A stretch of 64,000 bases of DNA, taken from contig JBBBWG010011113.1 of assembly GCA_037176905.1 (NCBI GenBank), positions 1-64,000 on the forward strand, in the 5' to 3' direction. The position numbers and the translations under genes are program-made. Positions 41,001-52,259 of the stretch are shown one piece after another. The DNA comes from Azolla pinnata (taxonomy: Eukaryota; Streptophyta; Polypodiopsida; Salviniales; Salviniaceae). The notes under the pieces were generated by a model. That model ran no database searches, was not told the DNA's origin, and saw only the letters and a list, made by a program, of their open reading frames with translations. How positions within the stretch are numbered: position 1 is the first letter of the stretch; each line of letters opens with the position of its first letter.

Positions 41001-42870
41001 CTATATAAAGCTTTGTAAACTGCAATACTATATACCATATAGAAACAAACCATATGGCACTAATAGAAAATGAGTATTTTCTTTGTTCATTCCACTACAA
41101 CAGTATAGGAAAGGTGGATCTTATACATACTGAGCCCTAGGTGCCATGCCACTAGCAAAGCCAAAGCTTAAACCATCCACCAAGACTTCAACTCCATTAT
41201 TTCCAGCTGCTGTTGAAGCTGTATGACTGCAAATAAACATACACAAGCATGAAGAGCTAATGTTAACTTTTAGGATTGTTGTTTACATTGAACACTGGAT
41301 TAACTTGAACGAGCAGTATAGCCATCTGTTTACGTACAATTTTGGATGGGCATATTTCAGATGATATAAACTTCCAGTTCAATGTGTTGATCATATTAGA
41401 TGAAACTCCGGGGGGGGGGGGGGTAATCTCTAGACCATAGCTATGCAAAAATTCTTGGACAATATAATGGACGACAATGAATGAGTATAATAGGGAGCAC
41501 TCACGTGCCATGGCCATCAGCATCTAGAGGTGATGCAAAGTCAATGTTGGGATTGAATCGTCCACTCGCAATCGCAGCTGCTGCAAAGTGCTGGGCTCCC
41601 ACAAGCTTGCGATTGCAAGAGCCTTGAGGGAATTCCGTCGCAACTTCACAAGTCCCTTGATAACGTGTCGCGGTAGGATATGGAGTGGTGGTGTTGTCAA
41701 AGAAGCTAGGGTGGGTTGGGTCAATGCCAGTGTCAACAAACCCAATCACAATACCCTCCCCGGCATTCATGGTACCACCCACAGCTTTCCATGCCCCATC
41801 AGGTAGGCCTAAATAAGATGGGGTATATGTTGTTTGCTTCTGCATTATGCTGTCCCTTTCGGTGAGCAATACCTCGTCCCTCTGCTCTAGAATGGAAGCC
41901 TATCACAAGCTATTACAAATTGGTTATAACAGGTCCAAATACGTGATGCGGATGCACTTCCCCTTACATTTGCATCAGAGATTATAACTACAAACAGGAA
42001 TGGATAAATGTGCTGGTCTAGGTGCTGTAGTGGTGAATCGGGTGCTTATGTTGCAGTGCTATGATCCGTATCAAACCAAAAAAGAAATACGTTTCTCTAC
42101 AGATATATCTGAGCTTTTGCAGATGATTCAAGGCCCACACACCAAGCATCTACTAATCTGAAGTTGTGCAGATCATGAACAATAGCACAAAGACATCAAA
42201 ATTCTCAGTTTGCATCGAATGGTTTGAGATGGTAGCGTTCAAAAAGTTTGTATATTATCAAGTAGCTCAGCAAATTGTACCTGTTCCTCAGTGAGGAGAG
42301 CAGCAAAGGCATTGATGAGGTGAGTGTAGCTGTACAGCTTCCGGTAGGTCGTAGGTGCTAAAGCATCTTCGAGCAGGGCATCATGAGAGGAAACCAAGCT
42401 GGAAGCATAAGCAGACTGGCTGCAGAAGAAGAAGAAACAAAACCCACGTTTTGAGCACCCAATCTAAAACGCGCGTGGTGATGGATCACCCCGACAATCA
42501 TCTCGAAGCAAAACACCATCATCATGATCGACGAGAGATGCAGAACACAAAGACACAGAATCAAAATCGGAAAAAGAAAGAAAAGAAACCCATCATTCAG
42601 ATTGTGGGCGGAGAAGAAAGGAGAGAAGAAAGACCCGGGCGTGTAGGCATAGCCGCCATGGCTCCGCAGATCCTCGTGCTCGTCGCGGCCGAACAAGTGG
42701 ACCACGGGCGGCTGATTGAGCAGGACAATGTAGACATGCAGCGAATCTGCAGCTGCCCAAGTGCAAATCCTCGGCGATGCTGCAGGGAAGCAGGTGATGT
42801 GAAGCAGGAGAGCAGAGGAGAGGAGCATGGTGGTTCTGCTGCTGAGGGGAAATGGCATGTTGGGCAGCAT
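38035..42870 (-). CDS. SBT2: subtilisin-like serine protease, SBT2 clade
   Basis: Ten minus-strand exons: 42870-42635, 42419-42281, 41899-41505, 41226-41131, 41027-40955, 40845-40563, 40278-39950, 39435-39195, 39007-38726 and 38507-38035, giving 848 residues. A hydrophobic leader (TTMLLSSALLLH, about 13-24) suggests secretion. An inhibitor-I9 propeptide includes VYIVLLNQPP and YSYTHLINAFAALL. The catalytic triad is Asp181 (FVDTGID), His255 (DGHGTHTAST, split by an intron) and Ser608 (GTSMATPHIAG); the oxyanion Asn is 362 (AAGNSGPNP). A PA-type insert and a fibronectin-like C-terminus follow. MAPRAHIAVYKALY and GGF-SDVVAAIEQAV identify the SBT2 group. All junctions are canonical. ATG alternatives lie at 42858 and 42828. 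Confidence 0.94.
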
Positions 42871-43118
42871 TCTTCACAACTTTGAACTTCCTCCAAATTC
42901 TGTTCTATGAAGTATGTATCAAGAACATAATATATATATATACATATATATATGTACAGTATACATACATAGATAGACATGAGATGAAGGGCTTGCTTAG
43001 TATGATAGATTTTTTTGTTCTTGCTTTAGCAACAAAGAAGAGGAGTTCCTTCCATTTTTTACCTTCAAAGGCTGGACTCTTGGAGTGCACTGATAGATAG
43101 ATTAGATATAGATAGATG

Positions 43119-43119
43119 G

Positions 43120-43196
<77 letters not shown>
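43119..43196. repeat. compound (TA)n(GA)n microsatellite
   Basis: A TA run (43121-43138) passes directly into a GA run to about 43196, roughly 250-325 bp upstream of the SBT2 ATG. GA-rich tracts are common in plant core promoters, but this one is long enough to be treated as a microsatellite. Confidence 0.9.
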
Positions 43197-43891
43197 TGGT
43201 TGATAATGCTCAAGAACATGCCCCAAACTAACGACGTAAATTCGTTTCCCTGCACGCTCCTCTAGCTGACATCCTTGTCTCTATGAGAAACAATGTCTCC
43301 ATGTCTGCTACAGAGTTGTCCAGGAGAGCAATGGCTTCAGCTCTGAGTGAATGGTGAGGTGGGTGGCATGACTAGCTCTCGAGCAATCATTTGAGCCGAC
43401 GCTTGCATCAATGAGCTTCTAGTTTGATTGTTTGCCGCCAGTTTGCAAATAGCTAGAGCCCTACTTATGTTTAGCTTCTCAATCGCTAGAGAATCAGAAC
43501 GTTTTGGATTGTTGTTCAAGTGAGTAGGATTGTCATAGGTTGTCCATGAACTGCTCGATGATGAACAAGAATGACTTCGTCGTACTCTTCATGGTCGGAA
43601 ATTCTGTTTGGCAGCTCATGTATAAGTGACATATCTACACCTCTTAACTGCCATGGGCTTCTTTCGTCAATATGAGAGTGATCTCATTGTACCACCGCTG
43701 ATAAACTCCCCCGCAAATCTTCGAAATTTAACCAAAATGTCCAATGATCATAGTAGTATGGTATCCGGTGGATACTTACATTTAGTACCATGTGCTCCAA
43801 ACAGGTATTTGAGCTTACATTGATGTTCAAACAACTTGTCCCATCAAAACATTGTATTTCACCTCTTATATGCTGGATTTGAGATCGTACC
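43197..43891. other. spacer between the SBT2 promoter and the RETICULATA-related 3' end
   Basis: About 700 bp with short, unsupported open frames and no recognisable element. Confidence 0.5.
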
Positions 43892-44163
43892 ACTCTATTC
43901 CAAATCAAAACAATGTTTATTCAAAAGAATCTTCACCTCCACATGTACTTCCCTTAGTATTATTAAACGTGGCATCCAAAAGCCACAAAACCAAAGTTCA
44001 TGTATGTTGCTAGCGATTCGCATCACGACTCTATTCCAAACCAAAACAATGTTTATTCAAAAGAATCTTCCGCCGCATGTACTTCCCCTTAGTATTATTA
44101 AAAGTGGCATCCAAAAGCCACAAAAACCAAAGTTCATGTATGTTGCTAGCGATTCGCACCACG
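43892..44163. repeat. 136-bp tandem duplication, two copies
   Basis: The block starting ACTCTATTCCAAA at 43892 recurs at 44028. The two copies share long identical stretches such as CAATGTTTATTCAAAAGAAT and differ by small indels. The array ends about 140 bp before the stop codon of the RETICULATA-related gene, in its probable 3' UTR or just beyond. Confidence 0.9.
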
Positions 44164-44304
44164 AAACAGATATCGATCAGTGAATGAAATATCAAGGATC
44201 GACGTGGCTATACAGAAGGAGATGCTTACACATACCAAATCATTAGAAAAGGATCCGATAACATGCAAAGCAAGAATGGCCGACTTCGAGAGTACTCAGC
44301 ATCT

Positions 44305-46508
44305 TCACTCTCGAATCTTTTGGACGCCGACAAACCGTGCATAGTCCACCCACCTAAATATAAGACCAGAAAAGGGAATACCCAATAGTAAGCTAAGCAT
44401 GCAAAAGAGAGTGCAAGATGTCAAGGGAGCGAAGCCAACAATACTCACATTAAGGAGCCCAAAAATGTGTTCCCTGTTCTTACTGCAAAGCAAACTGCAC
44501 TGAGTGCGAATTTCCTGTCATGCAGCCAGGGTTCCAGCATTCGCTGCTCTATAACTCCAGCAAGAAGTTGGTACCTATTACAAAGATAAACCCGGTTTCG
44601 TCAGAGTTTGTGCTCATTTAGGGCCGTGATTTCTCCAAGACAGTTTTGAAGCATGAGCTGCAATACCTCAAGTTGCTCGACACTGCCATGTATACACCGT
44701 ATGCTAAACTTGTTGAGAGGACTGGCACATCCTCTGCAACCCCAGCAAAGTCCTTGTCGATGGCTTTTCTTATAGCAATAAGGACATTTGTTGTTGCTGT
44801 TCCAACCTGTAACATTGAGATACGTTCAGAACATTATTAGGATCTGTATGCTCAATGGTGGATTTTCATTGTGGAAAGCGGAACTGACCAATGATGCAGA
44901 TGTTCCAACCACCAACAGCTTTCCACCATTGCGCTGTGGAAAGAAAGCTCCTTCGAGTGAGAATTTATTTTGGAAATGTATGATTAGTAAAGTCCAAATC
45001 TTTACATACCACAATGGCTCCAATGCGTTGTAAAAGGGAGTATGAGGTTCCACGTAAGGCAATCTGTATAAATGTTGGACCATGGTATTAGTTCAATCTA
45101 ATCCATATACGGTCTTGGAATCAACAGATGGATTCTATCTCAACCTGAAATGCATTGTCAGGGCATGAATGAAAGAACTTTGCAATTTGGCCCGCCTCTT
45201 TAGCAATTGGGCGCAAAGCCACAGTTGGTGCAGGAAGCCACACCAGCATGAAGTCCGCAATTAATGCCATTATCTGAAATGTTTTTATAAACTTATCTCG
45301 TTGGGCAAATAAAACTATCAATTTTCAGCACGTACAAGTGCAAATCAACAATCACACAGACAGAATCGGAATAGGAATGTAGAAATAACATGAGACACTT
45401 TAATCAGCATATAGGATTCGTGTTGCCACACTTAATGAGAAGTTCTACTTGCAAAAACAAAATAGATATCTTTCCTTCAAAAATACGAACAAGAACTGTA
45501 GAAAGCTTGAAACAATATACTAGGAGGTCCTTATGACAACCAAATCAACCATGAAAAGATTTCTCGCAACTAAAAAGAGCAGACCAATAGTTTTACATTT
45601 ATGTTTCTAATATACATAATCCTTTACAAAGAAAACGCCAAAACACATTTGTTTACCACATCGGCGAGCACAAAATCGAGTTCCTTTGAGAAATTATCTC
45701 CACGCTTACCCAACTCTGCTGCACTCTGGCACAATGATGACGAAAATGAGCCAGTTTCTTGCAAGGATATCATAGATATCTATCTGTATTTATATATACA
45801 TATATACATATATATAATCAGAAAGGTAGATCTTTCAAAGAAGAGTATGTTAAATTATACCTTTGTAAAGATGCCAACCCCACATTCGATTGCGACTTTC
45901 GTCAGGAAGAGGTCATCCGCAAGAAGCCTCTCTCTAAAACCTCCAAATTGCAGCAGCCAACGGAAGAGCCCATTACTATAGAGCTCAAAGTATCGGCCTA
46001 TGATTGGAGGGGGTATCTTCCCTTGTTGCACTGCAGCTGCCAAATCGGCAGGGAGATCAGCCATTACTTTTCCAAGACTAACCAGTTTTAGTATCGAGCC
46101 TATACGGTTTTTCTCAGAATCATTTTCTCCTGAACTGTCACTTCCATCTCCATCTCCATCTCCACCACCTTTGCCATCACCGTTGCCATTGCCTACACCA
46201 TCATCACCTCCATCATCACTTTCTAATAGTTCTGCTGCAGAATCTGCTGAGGTAGCACCACCAGTGAGCTCAATCGTCTGAGGCATAATGCAGCCATATT
46301 CCCAAGCCATGTCTCCTTTTGCAAAGAATGAAACATCCGAAACAGGAAGCTGTGTTTTCTTTGTGCTTCTGCCATCGCCTAATGAGGCATGGGTGATTGG
46401 AAACTTGCAAGTTGCCTTTGGGAGTAACACATTGAAAGATGATGTCTGACTAGATGAGGATATGCTTGTGAAAGCTGATAGTTGTACTGTCGTCAGATTG
46501 AGAGCCAT
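44305..46508 (-). CDS. RETICULATA-related plastid membrane protein (DUF3411)
   Basis: Eight minus-strand exons: 46508-45861, 45725-45657, 45273-45145, 45063-45010, 44933-44889, 44806-44667, 44574-44449 and 44353-44305, giving 419 residues. A Ser/Thr-rich N-terminus (about 1-55) fits a chloroplast transit peptide. Residues 95-131 form a Gly/Asp-rich acidic linker. The DUF3411 region runs from about 160: GRYFELYSNGLFRW, FLTKVAIECGVGIFTK, KELDFVLADV, ADFMLVWLPAPTVALRP, GTSYSLLQRIGAI, STSLAYGVYMAVSSNLRYQ and WVDYARFVGVQK. Arabidopsis members sit in the chloroplast envelope and affect leaf cell patterning and metabolite supply; mechanism is unknown. The frame closes through all eight exons. Confidence 0.93.
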
Positions 46509-47927
46509 GAGTGATTAAGGAAGATTGATCCCTGATCACTCTAAAAGATACTGTGCTTTGAGCAGCATTAAACCTGCCGATGAGACAAAACATACACGTA
46601 ATCAATTAGAAGAAACTGACTTCAAGATTCCAGTACAGTGTGATATTTCTTCCAACGTTGAAGAAGCCACAGAAAAAGGCTATATATGTTAGATTACCTA
46701 GAAGCGTAAGAGAGATATGATGAGCTGCTATCAAAATGGATTCTATTTTATATAACCAAACATCCAGGTGTAAGTACAAGACACTTGAAGGAAATAGTTT
46801 TTTAGGATCAAATTGGAATACTATGATTCTTTCCAAACAGATCTAAGTACCATAGAGAGGTAGGCACAGACACAAAGAAAAATGATAAATAATGGAAACT
46901 GTGTTAAGAGAAACGTTGTAGACCTTCTGTCCTTTTGTCTTACCGTTCAAAGTTGAAGAAGGTAAGAAATTACTGTATCGGAGAATGCCATGGGGTGAAA
47001 TCACGGTCATTTGTAGAAAGTCCAATAAACTTTGAACAGATTAGGATGAAATGAGGCAGACAACCAAACATTCAAGACTGCGCTAACAAACGAGGTTTGC
47101 CTCCTAGAGTGAAAGAATACAAGAGAATTAAAGATATTACGGGTGAAAATCGAGGTAATAGGATGGATTTCTGCAGATCTGGAAGCGGGAAAGCAGACAG
47201 ACATAAAAAAAGAAGGAAAGACTTGCACTTGGACAGTTTTACTTCTTTATGCCATAGCCTGCCATCAACAGAAGAAGATCCACAAGCAAGGGGAAATGGA
47301 GATGGAGTGCGATGGAGTTAAACGACTCTACTCGGTACAATCCACCATTTGGTGACAAGTGGTGCAAAACGAAGATGCTGCTTGATCGTTAGCAACAGAT
47401 CCGAAGACCTTACAGAGCAGCCATTCGATCTGAGATCCGTGAAATGGAAACACGTATCGTTCCGTTACCAAAGAAAGCCAGCATTTGGAGGTGGCCAAAC
47501 GAGGATGAAATGCTGACAGATAGGGCGAAACGGAGTGCCGTGAAGCCAGCATTTGAGGTGATGGTGGGGGGGGGGGGGCTAGCGAGCAGTGATGGGGAGA
47601 TCGAGCAATGCGAGGGAAGCCATGATCAAAGCAAGGATGCACGATGAGATGGAGAAAGAGAGGGAAGGAGGGAGGGAGAGAGAGAGAGAGGGAGAAGAAC
47701 CTGGTAATTGTGTCGACGCTGCAGAGATGGAGAAGCCCAAGGTGTGGTGCCCGTCGTCTTTCCGCTTCAGCTTCAGCTTCAGCTTGGGGCACTGTGGAGA
47801 TGGGAAGCCGGAACGGATGGTGGGGAAAGAGGGAGGGAAGGATCGATGGCTTTCTGACTGAAGAAGAGCCAGGAATCAGAAACCCATTGGCTCCTGAAGC
47901 CTTGGAAACAAAAGACTTATCTTTTCT
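46509..47927. other. 5' region of the RETICULATA-related gene, no other gene supported
   Basis: The left part is the likely 5' UTR and promoter. Open frames on both strands over 47100-47860 are GA/GGA-rich low-complexity sequence without domains. A G-run at 47566-47577 and GAGAGG repeats near 47650-47700 are visible. Confidence 0.45.
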
Positions 47928-48117
47928 CGTCTTCTTCTTCTTTCTTCTTCTTCTTCTTCTTCTTCTAGTTCTAGTTCTTCTTCTTCTTCTTCTTCTTCTT
48001 CTTCTTCTAGTTCTAGTTCTTCTTCTTCTTCTTCTTCTTCTTCTTCTAGTTCTAGTTCTACTTCTTCTTCTTCTTCTTCTACTTCTTCTTCTACTTCTTC
48101 TTCTTCTTCTTCTTCAA
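47928..48117. repeat. (TTC)n polypyrimidine tract with periodic TAGTTCTAG interruptions
   Basis: About 190 bp of TTC triplets. At about 40-bp intervals TTC is interrupted by a TAGTTCTAGTTC block (near 47967, 48008 and 48048), then by single TAC variants. The regular interruptions show higher-order duplication. The poly-Leu frame through it is not a gene. Confidence 0.9.
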
Positions 48118-48900
48118 CTTGTTCTTATATGTCTCATTTTGTTGTTGTTATAAGAACCTGCTGTTGTCACAAGAACAGAGTTCTGCGAGCTACGGAAGTT
48201 GCCCGAGTGATGAAGGCTTCCGGCTTCTGTAGTTTCCGACTGCGCCCGATCTTGCCGCATTCGATGATTTTAATAGCAGCAGACCCGATTCAATGCCTTC
48301 AGTTGTGTGCGTTTTTTCGCATCTCTGCCTCGCGCGGGGGCGTCTGGGGCATCTGTGTTAATAGCAGTATCCTCTCTCGGCTCTCCCATGACCAGAAGAG
48401 CTGCGAAGCCCTCGTCATCCGTCGGTTGCCCTTTATCCCGCAAGCTGCATGTATTATTGTTGTTGTTGCTGTTGTTAAAATGCCTGCTCTTTTTTCCGCT
48501 GCGCCTCTGGGAGCACACCTGCTTTTGAATAGGCACCCCTTCGGCGCCGCATAAGGGAGGATGACTCGATGATTCGTCGAGGTGGTGTTGCCAGATTTCA
48601 TATGCATGGCCCGATGTTAAAACCGTGGTGGGTGGTGGATTGGTTACACTCTTACTAGTTGTTATTGTACATGCATGAAGTGTGTTTTGGAGCTCGACCC
48701 AGTAGACATCGACGCACGCGTGGAGAGCATAAAACATGCTAAGGCACGGCCAATGCGGAGGGACAACTTGCGGTGTAAATGTGAAACCTTCGAAGCACGG
48801 GGAAAAGGTTTATCAGGCGAGTTAAGTGCACGGCTTGGATGCACAGTACAGGCAACACTATGATCGTGAGGTCCTAACTCTGCCAACAGTTCAGTAAATC
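48118..48900. other. intergenic, no gene supported
   Basis: About 780 bp with short frames on both strands and no recognisable domain, RNA gene or repeat other than a short TTGTTG stretch near 48457. Confidence 0.45.
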
Positions 48901-49020
48901 AATCGGCTTCAGTTCGTCGAGGGTTTCAAGGAAGCTAATGCAACGCTTCTGAAGTGGGTGGAATTGAACCCGAGACCTCACAACAATGTCGGGCTGATAC
49001 CACTAGATTCGGCACACGAG
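48901..49020 (-). mobile_element. possible tRNA-derived SINE fragment
   Basis: On the minus strand TAGTGGTATCAG (near 49005) resembles a tRNA A-box, and GGGTTCAATTCC about 22 bp downstream (near 48963) matches a B-box. Their order and rough spacing are those of a pol III promoter. No tRNA cloverleaf closes, so a SINE or other tRNA relic is more likely than a tRNA gene. Ends, target-site duplications and a 3' tail are not clear. Confidence 0.3.
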
Positions 49021-49239
49021 TGCGTCGATCGAACGTAGCCAAGCTGCACTTTCTTCGGATGGCTCCCACAACACATCTATCTAGTCTTTTGCACTAGATG
49101 GAGACAGAGAGAGCTCTTTGGATTCCGACGATTGCCGGTTGTTCTGGCAACATAACCGATGTCAATCAAGATCGAGTATGTTCGGATCAGAGGAGGATCT
49201 GGAGAGGAGCGAAATCTCTACTCTGTGATTTAATTAAAC

Positions 49240-49683
49240 TCCAAACCCTAAACCCTAATCCTCCAAACCCAAAACCCTAATCCTCCAAACCCTAAACCCT
49301 AATCCTCCAAACCCTAAAACCTAATCCTCCAAACCCTAAAACCTAATCCTCCAAACCCTAAACCCTAATCCTCCAAACCCTAAACCCTAATCCTCCAAAC
49401 CCTAAACCCTAATCCTCCAAACCCTAAAACCTAATCCTCCAAACCCTAAAACCTTATCCTCCAAACCCTAAACCCTAATCCTCCAAATCCTAAAACCTAA
49501 TCCGCCAAATCCTAAACCCTAATCCTCCAAACCCTAAAACCTAATCCTCCAAACCCTAAAACCTAAACCTCCAAACCCTAAAACCTAATCCTCCAAACCC
49601 TAAAACCTAAACCTCCAAACCCTAAACCCTAAACCTCCAAACCCTAAACCCTAATCCTCCAAACCCTAAACCCTAAACCCTGA
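49240..49683. repeat. interstitial telomere-like array, 22-bp higher-order unit
   Basis: About 20 copies of a 22-bp unit made of two AAACCCT telomere heptamers plus AATCCTCC. Frequent single-base variants (AAACCTAAT, AAACCTAAA) mark it as a degenerate, internally amplified array rather than a fresh chromosome end. It ends about 60 bp before the first ATG upstream of the PPR gene, so it could form part of that promoter and supplies many telo-boxes. Confidence 0.92.
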
Positions 49684-49743
49684 AAATCTAAGCCAAACCC
49701 TCTATGGAAATGCGAGGGGTATATTTTGAAAATATGAAGGGGC

Positions 49744-49983
49744 ATGGATCGTAAATTAAGTCTTATGGCAGCTCTGCCTGCTGGCTATGGCGGCTCCCTC
49801 CCCGCATGGAGCAGGCCTCATCCTTCTTCCTCGCCAGACGCCACGGCGCCGCTATCCCTTGCCTGCATCTTCCACGCACAAGCTCCCGGAAGCCTCAAAT
49901 GCGCGGCGTCAGACGTCGGCAGACACCGATACGGGGACGGAGGTCTCCCTCTCTCCGCTTCCCAGCCTCAAGAAATCGCAAAG
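49744..49983 (+). other. candidate first exon (organelle transit peptide) of the PPR gene
   Basis: From the ATG at 49744 an open frame runs to a GTATGC donor at 49984 and joins in frame to an acceptor (GAAG, 50249-50252) just before the PPR ATG at 50259. A second ATG at 49806 in another frame gives an Arg/Ser-rich leader (FFLARRHGAAIPCLHLPR) more like a transit peptide but needs a different acceptor. PPR proteins normally need an organelle leader, which the main exon lacks. The splice is unproven. Confidence 0.35.
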
Positions 49984-50258
49984 GTATGCATCCGTTTGTC
50001 TCTTGTCGTTTGCAAGCCTTATGCGTTTCAAACTAGTGAAGGTATGTGTGCAAAGCCGTCGAAGTTCTTCACTAGCTTGAAAAGTTTTGCAAAGAATGTT
50101 TTTTGCGCTTCAGTTGGTTTCTTCCGGAACGTAACGTATCGGTCGCTCCAAGAACGAGCCAAAATCTTCAGAAAATTCGGTGTTTCCTTGTTAGGATTTG
50201 CATCACAACTTCATCTTCTTTCAAAATCTGTGCGGCCAACCTGAACTAGAAGGTATTT

Positions 50259-52259
50259 ATGCGACAGGATACTTTGAAGGATCGCGTGGATAATCTCTAC
50301 CGACATTGCATTCCGGTCGACATTCAAGTTTATGTGGACCTTATAAGATGTTGCGGTGAAGAAAAATCACTACGTCTAGGGAACCTTGTGCACTGTCACA
50401 TGGTGGCATCTGGCCTCGGAAATGTTATCTTCCTCTGGAATCTGCTTATTGAAATGTATGGGAGATGTGGGGCATTACAGCAAGCTCGTGCAGCCTTTGA
50501 TCAGATGCCAGAAAAGACAGCGTGTTCAAGGAACATAATGATCTCTGCATACGTAAGTCAAGGACAACAAGGGAAAGCTCAATTGCTTTTTCATCAGATG
50601 CATGAATTAGAGGAAGAAGTAGATGAGATCACTGTTATAATGGTATTGAATGCGTGTGCAAATGAGCATGCATTATCAGATGGGAGATATGTACATTCTT
50701 GTATCATTGCTTATGGCTTCGAGTCGGATTTAGTTGTTGGAACAGTTCTAATGAACATGTATGGGAGATGCAAATCCATGGATGATGCACAAAGAGCATT
50801 CAAGAAGCTGCAAAAGAAAGATATGGTATCATGGAACTCTATGATAGGCTTACAAGTTCACCAAGGGCTTTTAGTTGACGCTTTTCACACCTTTGAACAA
50901 ATGAAAAAAGAAGGTTTCCTAGCAGATTTTGTGACCTTTCTTTCTCTTCTAGAAGCTTCTTCAATTTTAGCTGATCTTTGTGAAGGAAGAATAGTGCATT
51001 CTGGCATTGTGGATGCTGGCTATGGAAGCTTCGTCGTAGTTGGTAATGCACTTATAAACATGTACAGTAAATGTGGGAGCCTAGAGGATGCCATAAACAC
51101 ATTCATGAGAATGGTCGTTCACGATGTCGTCTCATGGAATGCTATCATTGCTGCACATACGCAACATGGGTTAGGCCATGATGCTATCAAGATTTACAAA
51201 CAAATGATAGAATTGGATTTTATGCCAAGTGAGTTTACCTTCAGCTCCATAATATCGGCATGTGCCAATGTTCTTGATCTAGAAAGTGGACTAAGTATCC
51301 ATGTCATGATTATAAAGCAAGGTGTTGAATCTGATGTGCCAATAGGAACTGCATTAATTGACATGTACACCAAGTGTGAACGCTTGGAGGATGCGAGGAA
51401 GCTTTTTAATATGCTTCATCGACGCAGCGTTCATGTGTGGACTGTGATGATCTTTGCTTATGCACAGCATGGGCAAGGAGAAGAGGCTTTGAAATTGTTT
51501 CGCGAGATGCAATCACATGGCCTAAGGCCAGATGAGGTTTCTTTTGCAAGTGCTCTTGGAGCTTGTGCACTTCTTTCTGACCTTAACGAGGGAAGATCGA
51601 TCCATGCTTCTTTGCAAAGGTTAGGTTTTGATTCATATAGCATAGAGGTTGGAGAAGCTCTTATCAATATGTACGGAAAGTGTGGAAACTTGAAAGAAGC
51701 TCAAATGGTGTTCGATGGCATGCCAAAGCGTAATATAATGTCTTGGAATGCCTTGATGGCAGCCTATTCTCAGCATGGGTTTGGCAGGGAAGCCCTCAAA
51801 ATCTTCTGTAAAATGCTGGCAGAAGGTGTCAAACCTAATGATATTACATTTGTCACTGTTCTCTCAGCTTGCAGCCACGAGGGTCTGGTGGGACTGGGTG
51901 TGCAGTTGTTTGATTCAATGCAGGATATCTATGATATTGTGCCTGCAGTTGGGCATTATGGTTGCTTGGTAGACCTTTATGCGAGATCTGGTCATCTTAA
52001 GAAGGCCGATGATGTTATCAGAACCATGCCATTTCCACCTAATTCTCTGATATGGAAAAGTTTATTTGGTGGATGTTGTACATATGGTGATATAGAACGA
52101 GGAAGATTGGCAGCTGAGCAAGCAAGTAAGCTAGACTCAGAAGAAGATTCGTCGTATGTGCTCTCTTCTAATATCTGTAGAGCAGAAATGAAGTGGTTTG
52201 AGCTTTCAAGATTCCAGAAGAGAATGCTTCAAGGAACTAAGGGTCATGAAAGATGTTGA
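50259..52259 (+). CDS. pentatricopeptide repeat protein, PLS class with partial E domain
   Basis: The main exon encodes 666 residues. Successive P-L-S blocks of about 100 residues carry the usual signatures, for example NLLIEMYGRCGALQQARAAF, DVVSWNAIIAAHTQHGLG and VTVLSACSHEGLV. The E1 region follows (YGCLVDLYARSGHLKKADDV, PNSLIWKSLFGGC). The protein stops inside E2 after YVLSSNICRAEMKWF, and no DYW deaminase is present. Such proteins bind organelle RNA and guide C-to-U editing, often with a DYW partner in trans. A stop lies in frame just upstream at 50247, so the ATG at 50259 is the start unless an upstream exon is spliced on. The tail in another frame (LRVMKDVEP) looks more like E2, hinting at a late frameshift. 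Confidence 0.92.
   Translation: MRQDTLKDRVDNLYRHCIPVDIQVYVDLIRCCGEEKSLRLGNLVHCHMVASGLGNVIFLWNLLIEMYGRCGALQQARAAFDQMPEKTACSRNIMISAYVSQGQQGKAQLLFHQMHELEEEVDEITVIMVLNACANEHALSDGRYVHSCIIAYGFESDLVVGTVLMNMYGRCKSMDDAQRAFKKLQKKDMVSWNSMIGLQVHQGLLVDAFHTFEQMKKEGFLADFVTFLSLLEASSILADLCEGRIVHSGIVDAGYGSFVVVGNALINMYSKCGSLEDAINTFMRMVVHDVVSWNAIIAAHTQHGLGHDAIKIYKQMIELDFMPSEFTFSSIISACANVLDLESGLSIHVMIIKQGVESDVPIGTALIDMYTKCERLEDARKLFNMLHRRSVHVWTVMIFAYAQHGQGEEALKLFREMQSHGLRPDEVSFASALGACALLSDLNEGRSIHASLQRLGFDSYSIEVGEALINMYGKCGNLKEAQMVFDGMPKRNIMSWNALMAAYSQHGFGREALKIFCKMLAEGVKPNDITFVTVLSACSHEGLVGLGVQLFDSMQDIYDIVPAVGHYGCLVDLYARSGHLKKADDVIRTMPFPPNSLIWKSLFGGCCTYGDIERGRLAAEQASKLDSEEDSSYVLSSNICRAEMKWFELSRFQKRMLQGTKGHERC

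Noticed and set aside
41410-41423. Run of 14 G in the SBT2 gene
   Set aside because: It lies in an intron between canonical splice sites and does not affect the reading frame; possibly a sequencing-prone homopolymer.
47644-48153. Long frame with a poly-leucine tail
   Set aside because: It is only the (TTC)n tract read as Leu codons; no domain, start context or splice support.
49240-49683. Regular repeats considered as a CRISPR array
   Set aside because: There are no unique spacers; this is a telomere-like tandem array in a plant nuclear genome.
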